Assembly (NCBI GenBank): GCA_018725535.1
Contig: QLUS01000002.1
Span: forward strand, 1 to 41,326
Length of the DNA stretch: 41,326 nucleotides
Source of the DNA: Bacillota bacterium
GTDB lineage: Bacteria > Bacillota > UBA994
Reading direction: 5' to 3'
Positions 7,502 through 15,365 of the stretch are shown piece after piece (within the stretch, counting starts at the first letter, position 1; each line of letters begins with the position of its first letter). The notes beneath the pieces are model-generated. The model worked only from the letters and a program-made list of their open reading frames with translations, was not told the DNA's origin and made no database searches. The translations under genes and the position numbers were made by a program.

Positions 7502-8254
7502 GTGCGCTTTTTGGTCAAAGCCGATACACACGTGCATACCATTGCCAGCGGGCATGCTTACGGCACCGTACAAGAGATGGCGGTGGCCGCGCGGGAGAAG
7601 GGGTTAGAACTTATCGCCCTCTGTGACCATGGGCCAAGTCTCCCCGGCGCGCCGCACCGCTACTATTTCAGCAACTTATTGGTTCTGCCGCAGTTCATCG
7701 CCGGGGTAGAGGTGCTAAAGGGCATCGAGGCTAATATGCTTAATGAGCGGGGCGAACTTGACCTAGAGCGGCGTTTTCTCGAGCGTCTTGATTGGGTGGC
7801 GGCCGGATTTCACGATGACTGCGTCGCGCCCATGTCGCGTGACCTCAACACGCAGGCGATTCTAGGTGCCATTAGTACGGGGCTCGTAGATGTCATCGTG
7901 CATCCCGGCAACCCGCAGTTTCCTATCCACCACGAGGTAGTGGTGCGGGCTATTGCCGAGGCAGGTATCGCCATGGAAGTAAACAATGCCTCGCTCATCT
8001 ATCCTCACCGACGGGGGAGTGAAAAGAACTGCGCGGAGCTGATTGGGCTTGCCATTCACTACGGGGCCAATCTCGTGCTGGGCAGCGACGCGCATTCGCC
8101 TTGGCAGGTTGGGGAAGTGACGAGGGCCTATGAGTTAGCCGTAAGCTGCGGGGTCCCTCCCGCGCAAATACTTAACCTTACGGCCCATGGGGTGCGTGAG
8201 TATCTCAAAAGGCGGGGCAAGCCGCGCTACGTCGCGGACGCCCCAGTGGTCTAA
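7502..8254 (+). CDS. PHP-domain metal-dependent phosphoesterase (YcdX-like)
   Basis: A protein of about 250 aa of the PHP (polymerase and histidinol phosphatase) superfamily, YcdX-like branch. Metal-binding residues are recognisable: DTHVHT with SGHAYGT at the N-terminus, ALCDHGP, GIEAN, GFHDD, VIVHPGNP and a final LGSDAHSP. The substrate is unknown. The frame is open upstream through tandem repeats to 7358, but the conserved domain begins at about 7511. GTG 7502 is my choice and TTG 7511 is an alternative; the ribosome-binding site (GTGGGGG) is weak. A PHP gene directly before rapZ-yvcK is a recurrent arrangement in Clostridia. It ends 10 bases before rapZ. Confidence 0.82.
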   Translation: MRFLVKADTHVHTIASGHAYGTVQEMAVAAREKGLELIALCDHGPSLPGAPHRYYFSNLLVLPQFIAGVEVLKGIEANMLNERGELDLERRFLERLDWVAAGFHDDCVAPMSRDLNTQAILGAISTGLVDVIVHPGNPQFPIHHEVVVRAIAEAGIAMEVNNASLIYPHRRGSEKNCAELIGLAIHYGANLVLGSDAHSPWQVGEVTRAYELAVSCGVPPAQILNLTAHGVREYLKRRGKPRYVADAPVV

Positions 8255-8264
8255 GGGGGTGCGC

Positions 8265-9134
8265 ATGAAAGGAGCAGTTAAGTTTGTCATTATCACCGGC
8301 TTGTCGGGTGCGGGTAAGTCGCAAGCTATAAAAGTGTTTGAGGATGCCGACTATTTTTGTGTCGACAACCTTCCTCCTGCCCTTTTGCCTAAGTTTGCGG
8401 AACTGTGCGCGTCGGGCGACACGATACAGCGGGCGGCGCTGGTCATGGACATACGGGGCGGGGAGTTTTTCAAGTCGCTCTTTGACGCGCTCGCTTACCT
8501 CAGCTACCATGAGTGGCCGCATGAAGTGTTGTTTCTGGAAGCGTCGGAAGAGGTCTTGGTGCGCAGGTTTAAGGAAACGCGACGGAGGCACCCTTTAGCT
8601 GGCGCAGGCAGCATTCAGGATGGCATCAGGCGCGAAGTAGAGATGCTTGCGGAGATAAAGCGACGCGCAGACAAGATCATCAACACCACCGGCCTCACGC
8701 CAGCCCAACTTAAAGAGGAAGTGCAGGCACTTTTCCAGAAAGGCGAAGTGGGTGGTAAACTGCAGATTAGGATACTCTCATTTGGGTTTAAGAAGGGCAT
8801 CCCGCTTGACGCCGACTTTGTCTTTGACTGCCGCTTCTTGGCAAACCCCCACTACGTGCCCGAACTAAAGCCGCTCACGGGGACAGATGCCAGAGTCAGA
8901 CAGTTTGTGTTTGGCGACGAGGCTAGCTACCACTATCTCACCATGATGCAGGAGATGGTCGAGTTCGTTATTCCCCACTGCATAAGAGAAGGTAAGACTC
9001 AGTTAGTGGTCGCTATCGGTTGCACCGGGGGCAGGCACCGTTCCGTGGCTATGGCGGAGGCGCTGAAGGAGAAACTCGTCCTTGCACGCCAGCGGGTGGC
9101 GGTGGAGCACCGGCACATTAGCGAGGAGGTGTAG
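8265..9134 (+). CDS. rapZ: RNase adapter/nucleotide-binding protein RapZ (YvcJ)
   Basis: A 289-aa P-loop ATPase/GTPase of the RapZ/YvcJ family. Walker A is GLSGAGKS at residues 12-19, followed by the family segment FVDNLPP-like (YFCVDNLPPALL). The C-terminal domain ends with IGCTGGRHRSVAMAE (near residue 252), the binding pocket that senses glucosamine-6-phosphate in E. coli RapZ. In Gram-positive bacteria the protein binds and hydrolyses nucleotides and has been linked to competence and envelope control. ATG 8265 follows AAGGGGG; a longer in-frame start overlapping the PHP gene lacks support. Two bases separate it from yvcK. Confidence 0.95.
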   Translation: MKGAVKFVIITGLSGAGKSQAIKVFEDADYFCVDNLPPALLPKFAELCASGDTIQRAALVMDIRGGEFFKSLFDALAYLSYHEWPHEVLFLEASEEVLVRRFKETRRRHPLAGAGSIQDGIRREVEMLAEIKRRADKIINTTGLTPAQLKEEVQALFQKGEVGGKLQIRILSFGFKKGIPLDADFVFDCRFLANPHYVPELKPLTGTDARVRQFVFGDEASYHYLTMMQEMVEFVIPHCIREGKTQLVVAIGCTGGRHRSVAMAEALKEKLVLARQRVAVEHRHISEEV

Positions 9135-9136
9135 CC

Positions 9137-10420
9137 TTGCGCTTGCTCAAGTGGCTGTACCCGGGGCTACGGGTCAAGCGCTACCTGCTTTTGGCGACGT
9201 GCGGTGTCGGCCTGAGTATGGTGGGCTTAGGGCTGTCATGGGGGCGGCAGCTGCTAGGCTTCCTCGAAGCACAGCTATACTTATACCGAAAGGCTGCGGC
9301 AGGCACTACTGCGCTTTACGTGACCGGGGTGCTGCTTCTGGGCTTAGGCCTAGTAGTGGTCGGGATAGCGGTAAAGAGCGTGGTGCGGTCCATCCTCGAA
9401 ATTATCACTCCCGAGCAAGAGGCGGAGCTCATCGATGTGTTGTTTAGGCGGCGCCTACTTAAAAGCGGCCCACGCATAGTGGCGATTGGCGGTGGTTCCG
9501 GACTCTCGGTGCTACTTAGGGGGATAAAGCAATACACCAGTAACATCACCGCTATCGTCACTGTCTCCGACGACGGCGGCAGTTCGGGGCGCCTGCGCGG
9601 TGAGATGGGCATGCTGCCACCCGGGGATATTCGCAATTGCGTGTTAGCCTTAGCCGATACCGAACCGCTGTTAGAAAGCCTGTTTCAGTATCGCTTTAAG
9701 GACGGGGCGCTCGGGGGGCATAGCTTTGGCAACTTGCTCATTGCCGCCATGACCGGAGTTACGGGGGACTTTCAGCTAGCTATTAAGGAGTTCAGCAAGG
9801 TATTGGCGGTCAGGGGACGGGTACTGCCCGTAACTACTGCTGACGTGCGCCTTAGGGCCGAACTAGAAGACGGCACGGTAGTAGAAGGCGAGACGAACGT
9901 CACTTTGTGCGGCGGGAGAGTGCGAAGCCTAGCGCTTATCCCTAGCGATGCGGAAGCGCTGCCGGAGGTGCTTAGGGCTATTGCCGAAGCTGACGCTATC
10001 GTCCTTGGCCCCGGTAGCTTGTACACATCAGTTGTCCCCAATCTGTTGGTGCGCGGCGTGGGCGAAGCCCTAGCAGCAACTAATGCGCCAAAAATATACA
10101 TATGCAATGTCATGACGCAGCCGGGGGAGACGGAGGGGTTTACAGCCTCACAACACGTGTCAGCGATAGAACGCTTTTCGTCGCCGCGCCTGATTGACAG
10201 TGTAGTCGTCAATAGCGCGAGAGTGCGCCCGCACTTATTGTCCAAATATGCAGCGGCTAATTCTGTGCCGGTAATACTAGATTTTCCGCGTTTGCACCAG
10301 CTCGGCGTGCGTATAGCTACTGGTGACCTACTGTGTCAAGGAGGCGTGGTGCGACACGACCCAGACAAACTGGCGCGCCGCGTGATGCAATTGGTATCCT
10401 CTATCAAAAAGTCAAATTAA
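9137..10420 (+). CDS. yvcK: YvcK/CofD-like gluconeogenesis factor with N-terminal membrane segments
   Basis: A 427-aa YvcK-family protein (UDP-GlcNAc-binding regulator of carbon and envelope metabolism). Residues about 10-30 and 60-82 are hydrophobic, giving a two-helix membrane anchor seen in some clostridial YvcK proteins but absent from the about 320-aa Bacillus form. The Rossmann-like core starts with IVAIGGGSGLSVLLRGIK, continues with TVSDDGGSSGRLR, GMLPPGDIRNC, GHSFGNLL and VLGPGSLYTSV, all hallmark segments. TTG start with GAGGAGGTG at the correct distance, 2 bases after rapZ. In most Bacillota whiA follows; here tryptophanase follows after 12 bases. Confidence 0.94.
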   Translation: MRLLKWLYPGLRVKRYLLLATCGVGLSMVGLGLSWGRQLLGFLEAQLYLYRKAAAGTTALYVTGVLLLGLGLVVVGIAVKSVVRSILEIITPEQEAELIDVLFRRRLLKSGPRIVAIGGGSGLSVLLRGIKQYTSNITAIVTVSDDGGSSGRLRGEMGMLPPGDIRNCVLALADTEPLLESLFQYRFKDGALGGHSFGNLLIAAMTGVTGDFQLAIKEFSKVLAVRGRVLPVTTADVRLRAELEDGTVVEGETNVTLCGGRVRSLALIPSDAEALPEVLRAIAEADAIVLGPGSLYTSVVPNLLVRGVGEALAATNAPKIYICNVMTQPGETEGFTASQHVSAIERFSSPRLIDSVVVNSARVRPHLLSKYAAANSVPVILDFPRLHQLGVRIATGDLLCQGGVVRHDPDKLARRVMQLVSSIKKSN

Positions 10421-10432
10421 AGGGGGACATAT

Positions 10433-11815
10433 ATGCCAAGACCAATCCCTACCGCAGAGCCTTTCCGTATCAAGGTCGTGGAGCCGATTAAGATGACCAC
10501 ACGCGAGGAGCGCGCCCAAAAAATCACCACTGCGGGGTTTAACCTCTTTGGACTCAAGTCTACGGAGGTATACATTGACCTACTCACGGACAGCGGAACA
10601 TCAGCCATGAGCGACAACCAATGGGCGGGCATGATGCTCGGCGACGAGGCTTATGCCGGCAGCAAGAACTACTTTAACCTCGAGCGGGCTGTGCAAGAGA
10701 TAACCGGGTTCAGGTATGTGCTGCCTACGCACCAAGGACGCGCGGCCGAGAACCTCTTGCTTTATGTCATGTTAAAGCAAGGGCAATTCGTCCCCAATAA
10801 CATGCACTTTGACACCACTAAAGCGCATGTTCTCCATAAGGGGGGCGTGCCCGTAGACTTTGTGGTGTCCGAGGCCTATGACCCCACCTCGCAGTGCCCC
10901 TTTAAGGGCGACATGGATGTAGTTAAGCTTGACGCCTTTCTGGCGGAGAACGCTGCGGATGTGCCATTAGTTATGCTCACCGTCACGTGCAACAGCGGCG
11001 GGGGACAACCCGTATCCCTAAAGAACATTCGCGCCGTCAGTGAAGTAGCCCAAAAATACGGCAAGCCCTTCTTTATTGACGCTTGCCGTTTCGCTGAAAA
11101 CGCATTCTTTATTAAACAGCGCGAGCCTGGTTACCAAACCAAGACGATTGCCGAAATCGTGGGCGAGATGTTCTCCTATGCTGATGGCTGCACGATGAGC
11201 TCCAAGAAAGACGCGCTCGTAAACATTGGCGGCTTTCTGGCCGTTAATGACCACGCGCTGTATCAGGCGGCGAGTGGGCTCGCAGTGCTGTTTGAGGGCT
11301 TCCCGACTTACGGCGGCCTAGCCGGACGCGATATGGAAGCTATGGCGCGGGGGCTTTACGAAGTTATAGAGGAGGACTATCTAGCTTATCGTATAGGCCA
11401 AGTCAAGTACCTCGGGGATCGACTGCTCGAGTTCGGCGTCCCCATTATTGAGCCTGTCGGTGGGCATGCCGTGTACCTTGATGCCAAACGATTTCTGCCG
11501 CATATCCCACAGCACCAGTTCCCAGCCCAAGCGCTTGGGGTGGAGCTCTACATCGAAGGCGGCGTGCGCGGGGTGGAGATTGGCACTAACCTTGCCGGAC
11601 GTAACTCTAAAACAGGTGAGCATGACTTCCCTAAGCTCGAAATGCTACGCCTAACCATTCCTCGCCGCGTCTATACTAACAGGCATATGGACGTAATCGC
11701 GGTTGCCTGCGCTAACGTTTATGAACGACGCGCCGAAATCACCGGCCTGCGGTACACCTATGAGGCTCCAATCCTTAGGCACTTTACAGCCCGGTTCGAA
11801 AAAATCGAGTCTTAG
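10433..11815 (+). CDS. tnaA: Tryptophanase (tryptophan indole-lyase)
   Basis: A 460-aa PLP-dependent beta-eliminating lyase. The overall sequence matches the tryptophanase/tyrosine phenol-lyase family: IDLLTDSGTSAMSD, THQGRAAEN, NSGGGQPVS, the PLP-lysine segment MSSKKDALVNIGG and FPTYGGLAGRDMEAMA. Two positions that distinguish the enzymes both favour tryptophanase: Asp127 in HFDTTKAH (Asp137 in E. coli; Thr in tyrosine phenol-lyase) and His450 in RHFTARF (His463 in E. coli; Phe in tyrosine phenol-lyase). The region around the PLP lysine looks more like tyrosine phenol-lyase. Expected reaction: L-tryptophan to indole, pyruvate and ammonia. AAAGGGGGAC precedes the ATG; no tnaC-like leader fits in the 12-base gap to yvcK. 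Confidence 0.85.
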   Translation: MPRPIPTAEPFRIKVVEPIKMTTREERAQKITTAGFNLFGLKSTEVYIDLLTDSGTSAMSDNQWAGMMLGDEAYAGSKNYFNLERAVQEITGFRYVLPTHQGRAAENLLLYVMLKQGQFVPNNMHFDTTKAHVLHKGGVPVDFVVSEAYDPTSQCPFKGDMDVVKLDAFLAENAADVPLVMLTVTCNSGGGQPVSLKNIRAVSEVAQKYGKPFFIDACRFAENAFFIKQREPGYQTKTIAEIVGEMFSYADGCTMSSKKDALVNIGGFLAVNDHALYQAASGLAVLFEGFPTYGGLAGRDMEAMARGLYEVIEEDYLAYRIGQVKYLGDRLLEFGVPIIEPVGGHAVYLDAKRFLPHIPQHQFPAQALGVELYIEGGVRGVEIGTNLAGRNSKTGEHDFPKLEMLRLTIPRRVYTNRHMDVIAVACANVYERRAEITGLRYTYEAPILRHFTARFEKIES

Positions 11816-11822
11816 ACTGAGT

Positions 11823-11841
11823 AGTAAATCTCAGATTTACT
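11823..11841. promoter_or_regulatory. Perfect 9-bp dyad before the MTA/SAH nucleosidase gene
   Basis: AGTAAATCT and AGATTTACT flank a single C, directly after the tryptophanase stop and 1 base before the TTGGAGG ribosome-binding site of the next gene. As RNA it can form a 7-bp stem with a 5-base loop; as DNA it is operator-like. It is too AT-rich for an efficient terminator and has no following T run. Confidence 0.45.
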
Positions 11842-11855
11842 TGGAGGTGCCTGCG

Positions 11856-12542
11856 GTGACTATCGGTATTGTCTGCGCCATGCAAGCAGAGCTAGATGTG
11901 CTTAAAGACGCCCTCGCTCTGCGTGAACTTGGCAGTGGAAGCCCCTGGGACTTATACGCCTCGCGCGGCGAAAACACCATCGCTTTAATCTCTGGTGTCG
12001 GTAAAGTGAGTGCGGCTGCGGGCTTAAGCTATTTGCTTTCGCACTATAAAGTCACACGGCTGATTGGCATCGGGGTCGCGGGCGGCATTGCCGAGGACCT
12101 GCGCATTGGAGATATTGTTATCTGCCGCGGCGCAGTACAGCACGACTTAGACCTTACTGCCTTTGGCTATGAACTTGGCATGGTGCCTGGTTTGCGCATT
12201 CGGGAGTTTAAGGCCGACCGCGCCTTGCTCGCTAAAGCTGTTACAGCCGCCGAGGAGATTAATCTCCCCGTGCAGATTAGGCAGGGGCTGGCTTTAACCG
12301 GCGACAAATTCGTGGCGCACGATGAAGGAGCGCGGTTGCGTCAGGTGTATCGCGGTGACTGCGTAGATATGGAGACCGCGGCCTGGGCGCACGTGGCCCA
12401 CCTGTTTGGCGTGCCGTGGGTGGCCATCCGCAGCATTTCGGACCAAGCTGACGGCGAAGCTCCGGCGAACTTTAAGGAGTTTTTGGGGTATGCGGTGGGG
12501 AACATGAGCCAACTTGTACTCAGGCTTCTCGCTTCGATGTAA
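11856..12542 (+). CDS. mtnN: 5'-methylthioadenosine/S-adenosylhomocysteine nucleosidase
   Basis: A 228-aa nucleoside phosphorylase-fold hydrolase that cleaves adenine from methylthioadenosine and S-adenosylhomocysteine in the activated-methyl cycle. The protein opens with IGIVCAMQAELDVL (catalytic-region Glu in the conserved AMxxE), has ISGVGKVSAAAG and GIGVAGGI in the core, GDKFVAHD, VDMETAAWAH (conserved Met-Glu contacting the ribose) and IRSISDQAD with the catalytic Asp. Length is typical (about 230). GTG 11856 follows GGAGG; an in-frame start at 11703 lies wholly inside tnaA and is rejected. Confidence 0.93.
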   Translation: MTIGIVCAMQAELDVLKDALALRELGSGSPWDLYASRGENTIALISGVGKVSAAAGLSYLLSHYKVTRLIGIGVAGGIAEDLRIGDIVICRGAVQHDLDLTAFGYELGMVPGLRIREFKADRALLAKAVTAAEEINLPVQIRQGLALTGDKFVAHDEGARLRQVYRGDCVDMETAAWAHVAHLFGVPWVAIRSISDQADGEAPANFKEFLGYAVGNMSQLVLRLLASM

Positions 12543-12631
12543 TGAAAAAAGCGCAAGCTACGCTTGTTATAGCAGGAATCGCCTTGCGCTAGCCGAAATT
12601 AACGAAGAAGTTTTTGATAGGGGGCAGGTAC

Positions 12632-14008
12632 TTGAAAGAACTTTTGCGGCAGGCGCTTTCTGCGTCTACAGCGGACTACTGCGAGATTCGCCTTGAGGAG
12701 ACCCACGTCACATCTATAGAGTACCGTGGCAAAAATCTAGATCAACTCGCACAGCGGCTACAATTTGGCGGCAACGTCAGGGCGCTGGTGGATGGCGGTT
12801 GGGGGTTTGTTTCCTTTAACCGCATCGACGATTTGACTGAAAAAGTCAGTCAGGCGTGCGAGCAAGCGCGCGCTCTCGGGGCGATTAAGCAAGGCCAGAG
12901 TCAGATGGCGGAAGTGCCTGTGGTTGACACCGAAGTTAAGACACCTGTGAAACTAGACCCGCGCGCCGTTACTCTGGAGGAAAAGGTCAATGTGTTCGCG
13001 CGCTACAACGAGTTAATCCTCGGTTTTCATCCTTCTATCACCGGCTCGGTCATCCGCTATTTTGACCGGTACATTAACCTGTATTACGTCAATACAGATG
13101 GCTCCTACGTAGCACAAGAGAAATATGACATCGGGTGCAGCCTGCGTGCTGTGGCCACACGCGACAATGTTACAGTAACGGAAGGCGTCAGCACAGGGAG
13201 TAATAATGACTTTGGATGCGTACTGAACCTAGAGAACGACTTGAAGAAGGCTTGCCAACTGACAGTTGACCTGCTCGATGCCCCGACCGTGAAAGGGGGC
13301 GAGTACACCGTCATTCTTGACCCCAAGCTGGCCGGGCTGTTTGTACACGAGGCTTTCGGTCACCTGAGCGAGGCCGACGATATCAGCGAGAATGAAGCTT
13401 TGCGCGAGATTATGACGCTCGGCAAAAAGTTCGGGCGCGACATTCTCCACATCTACGACACAGGTATGGACTCCGGCAATCGCGGTGCGCTACTTTACGA
13501 CGACGAAGGCGTAGCGACCGAGAAGACCTATTTGATTAAGGACGGGGTGCTTGTCGGCAGGCTGCACTCGCGCGAAAGCGCCGCCAAAATGGGCGAAGCC
13601 ACGACAGGCTCCGCGCGGGCTATGTCTTATACTTTCCCGCCTATTGTGCGCATGCGCACTACCTGTATTGAGGCCGGCACAAGCTCGTTTCAGGATATGA
13701 TCAAGGACATCGGACTGGGTGTGTACGCTCTAGGCGGATACGGCGGGCAGACCAATGGCGAAATGTTTACCTTTACTGCGGGTCACGGGTATATGATTCG
13801 CGAAGGGAAAATAGCGGAGCTAGTTAAAGATGTAACCCTAAGCGGCAACGTCTTTACCACGCTTGCTAACATCGATATGGTGGGCAACGACTTTACCTAC
13901 GACAACACCGCGGGCGGATGCGGCAAATGGGCACAGTCGCCGCTGCCCACGAGCGAAGGGTCGCCTCACATTCGCGTACAGAAGGTCGTTATAGGGGGTG
14001 CAAGCTAA
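12632..14008 (+). CDS. tldD: TldD metalloprotease subunit
   Basis: A 458-aa TldD/PmbA-family protein. The zinc-binding HExxxH signature is present as HEAFGH near residues 239-244, followed by LSEADDISENEALRE, which corresponds to the conserved segment after it. TldD and TldE form a heterodimeric protease that degrades unfolded peptides and matures some peptide natural products. TTG 12632 is chosen because AGGGGGCAGG lies 3-13 bases upstream; TTG 12614 would start before that site. It overlaps the partner gene by one base. Confidence 0.92.
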   Translation: MKELLRQALSASTADYCEIRLEETHVTSIEYRGKNLDQLAQRLQFGGNVRALVDGGWGFVSFNRIDDLTEKVSQACEQARALGAIKQGQSQMAEVPVVDTEVKTPVKLDPRAVTLEEKVNVFARYNELILGFHPSITGSVIRYFDRYINLYYVNTDGSYVAQEKYDIGCSLRAVATRDNVTVTEGVSTGSNNDFGCVLNLENDLKKACQLTVDLLDAPTVKGGEYTVILDPKLAGLFVHEAFGHLSEADDISENEALREIMTLGKKFGRDILHIYDTGMDSGNRGALLYDDEGVATEKTYLIKDGVLVGRLHSRESAAKMGEATTGSARAMSYTFPPIVRMRTTCIEAGTSSFQDMIKDIGLGVYALGGYGGQTNGEMFTFTAGHGYMIREGKIAELVKDVTLSGNVFTTLANIDMVGNDFTYDNTAGGCGKWAQSPLPTSEGSPHIRVQKVVIGGAS

Positions 14009-15294
14009 TGGAAGCGTTACTGCATAAAGCCCTTATGCTAGCTGATCAGGCGGATGTTTACGCCAAACAGGCGGTACAACACGCTGTTTCATTTCAGGCC
14101 AGCAAGCTTAAAGACATCACCCACACCGAAGAAGAAGGGTGGACGCTGAGGCTAATCAAGGATGGTCGACTTGGCTCGGCTACGACTACCAAGCCGGGCA
14201 GCTTTGATGTCTTACTCTCCTATGCGTCAAACACAGCCAAACACGGCAGCCCCGTAGGCTATACCTTGCCGGGAGCAAGCGAGCTAACCTCGCCGCGCAC
14301 CTTCGACCCGCGCGTCAAAGAAGTGACGCAAAAAGAGATGCTTGATTTGGCGGCGGATATGGTGAGCGCGCTAAACGCCTATGATCCAAAGATCAAGGCC
14401 TTTGCGGGGGTCGGCAAGAACTTTGGCTCATTTAAGCTCATAAATTCCGCAGGGTTTCAGGGCAGCGGTGATGTGACTGTTTGGCACGTGTATTTGGGCG
14501 GCGAGCTCGTTAACGAGGACGGTTTTCTCCAGGTCTACGACTTCATCGCTCAGTCCGATTATTCGTCGTGCACGGATAGTATAAAGGCCAAAGTAATCGA
14601 GTCCTTCCGCCTAGCAAAAGAGAATGCCAGCATAAAACCGGGGCAATATCCGGTCATCTTTGCCCCGGGTGAAGTCAGTTGCTTGGTCGACCCGCTCTTA
14701 GCTTGCCTTAACGGCATGGGTATCTCGCGCGGCTTCTCGCCCTTTAAGGGACGCATCGGCGAGCTAGCTTTTGACCCGCGCTTTAGCCTCATTGACGATG
14801 CCTTAGCCGACGGGGCTGTTGGCAGCAAGGGCTTTGACCGCGAGGGTATGCCCACATCGCGCCGCGCCCTAATTGACCAAGGAAGAATCGGGGGTTACTT
14901 ACTCGACCTACAGACCGCGCACCTCTTGAACATGACCCCGACCGGTAACGGCGGCGGAGCAGGCCCCGTGTCTAACAACACCGTAGTTCCCGGCGGCGAC
15001 AAATCCTTTAGCGAAATGCTCGCTGGTATCGACGAAGGCGTGCTTATCGACGGCACCATGGGTGCCTGGGCGGGGAACCCCTATGGCGGGCAGGTGAGCG
15101 GTAATATTTCACTCGGGTATAAAATCGAGAAAGGCCAAGTCGTTGGGCGCATCAAGGACTGCATGTTCTCCGTAAATGTCTTTACTGATCTCAGAGACAA
15201 TTTAGCAGCACTAAGCCGCGAGCAACAGTGGCGCGGCAGCACCTGCTACCCCTACCTGCAACTCGCGAACGTAAACATCTCCACCAAAGGATAA
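14008..15294 (+). CDS. tldE: TldE/PmbA family subunit
   Basis: A 428-aa partner of TldD lacking the HExxxH motif, as expected of TldE/PmbA. Characteristic segments are GSATTTKPGSFDVLL near the N-terminus, PVIFAPGEVSCLVDPLL in the middle, and RALIDQGRIGGYLLDLQTA and GNGGGAGPVSNNTVV in the C-terminal third. The ATG shares an A with the tldD TAA stop and is preceded by AGGGGGTG, so the two subunits are probably co-translated in equal amounts. No embedded precursor-peptide gene is evident next to the pair. Confidence 0.92.
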   Translation: MEALLHKALMLADQADVYAKQAVQHAVSFQASKLKDITHTEEEGWTLRLIKDGRLGSATTTKPGSFDVLLSYASNTAKHGSPVGYTLPGASELTSPRTFDPRVKEVTQKEMLDLAADMVSALNAYDPKIKAFAGVGKNFGSFKLINSAGFQGSGDVTVWHVYLGGELVNEDGFLQVYDFIAQSDYSSCTDSIKAKVIESFRLAKENASIKPGQYPVIFAPGEVSCLVDPLLACLNGMGISRGFSPFKGRIGELAFDPRFSLIDDALADGAVGSKGFDREGMPTSRRALIDQGRIGGYLLDLQTAHLLNMTPTGNGGGAGPVSNNTVVPGGDKSFSEMLAGIDEGVLIDGTMGAWAGNPYGGQVSGNISLGYKIEKGQVVGRIKDCMFSVNVFTDLRDNLAALSREQQWRGSTCYPYLQLANVNISTKG

Positions 15295-15359
15295 CATGCG
15301 ATAGCATGGGGACGGTCCTTGCCTACTCTGAAACAGTGGGGACGTGAAATTTTGTTTTG
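15295..15359. repeat. REP-like GGGGACGG repeat fragments
   Basis: A small hairpin (CATGC-GATA-GCATG, 15295-15308) is followed by GGGGACGGTCCTT (15308-15320) and a second related copy beginning GGGGACGTG (15338). The same core, GGGGACGGTTCTT, recurs at 40079. Such fragments resemble the short dispersed GGGGACGG-type palindromic repeats seen in many Clostridia, often next to Y1-type transposase genes. No transposase gene is present here. Confidence 0.55.
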
Positions 15360-15365
15360 CTCTGC

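Noticed and set aside
10433..11815. Tyrosine phenol-lyase as the identity of the PLP lyase
   Set aside because: The positions equivalent to Thr124 and Phe448 of tyrosine phenol-lyase are Asp and His, as in tryptophanase.
12549..12590. AGCGCAAG...CTTGCGCT inverted repeat before tldD as a terminator
   Set aside because: The 8-bp arms are 26 bases apart and no T run follows; chance or weak structure is more likely.
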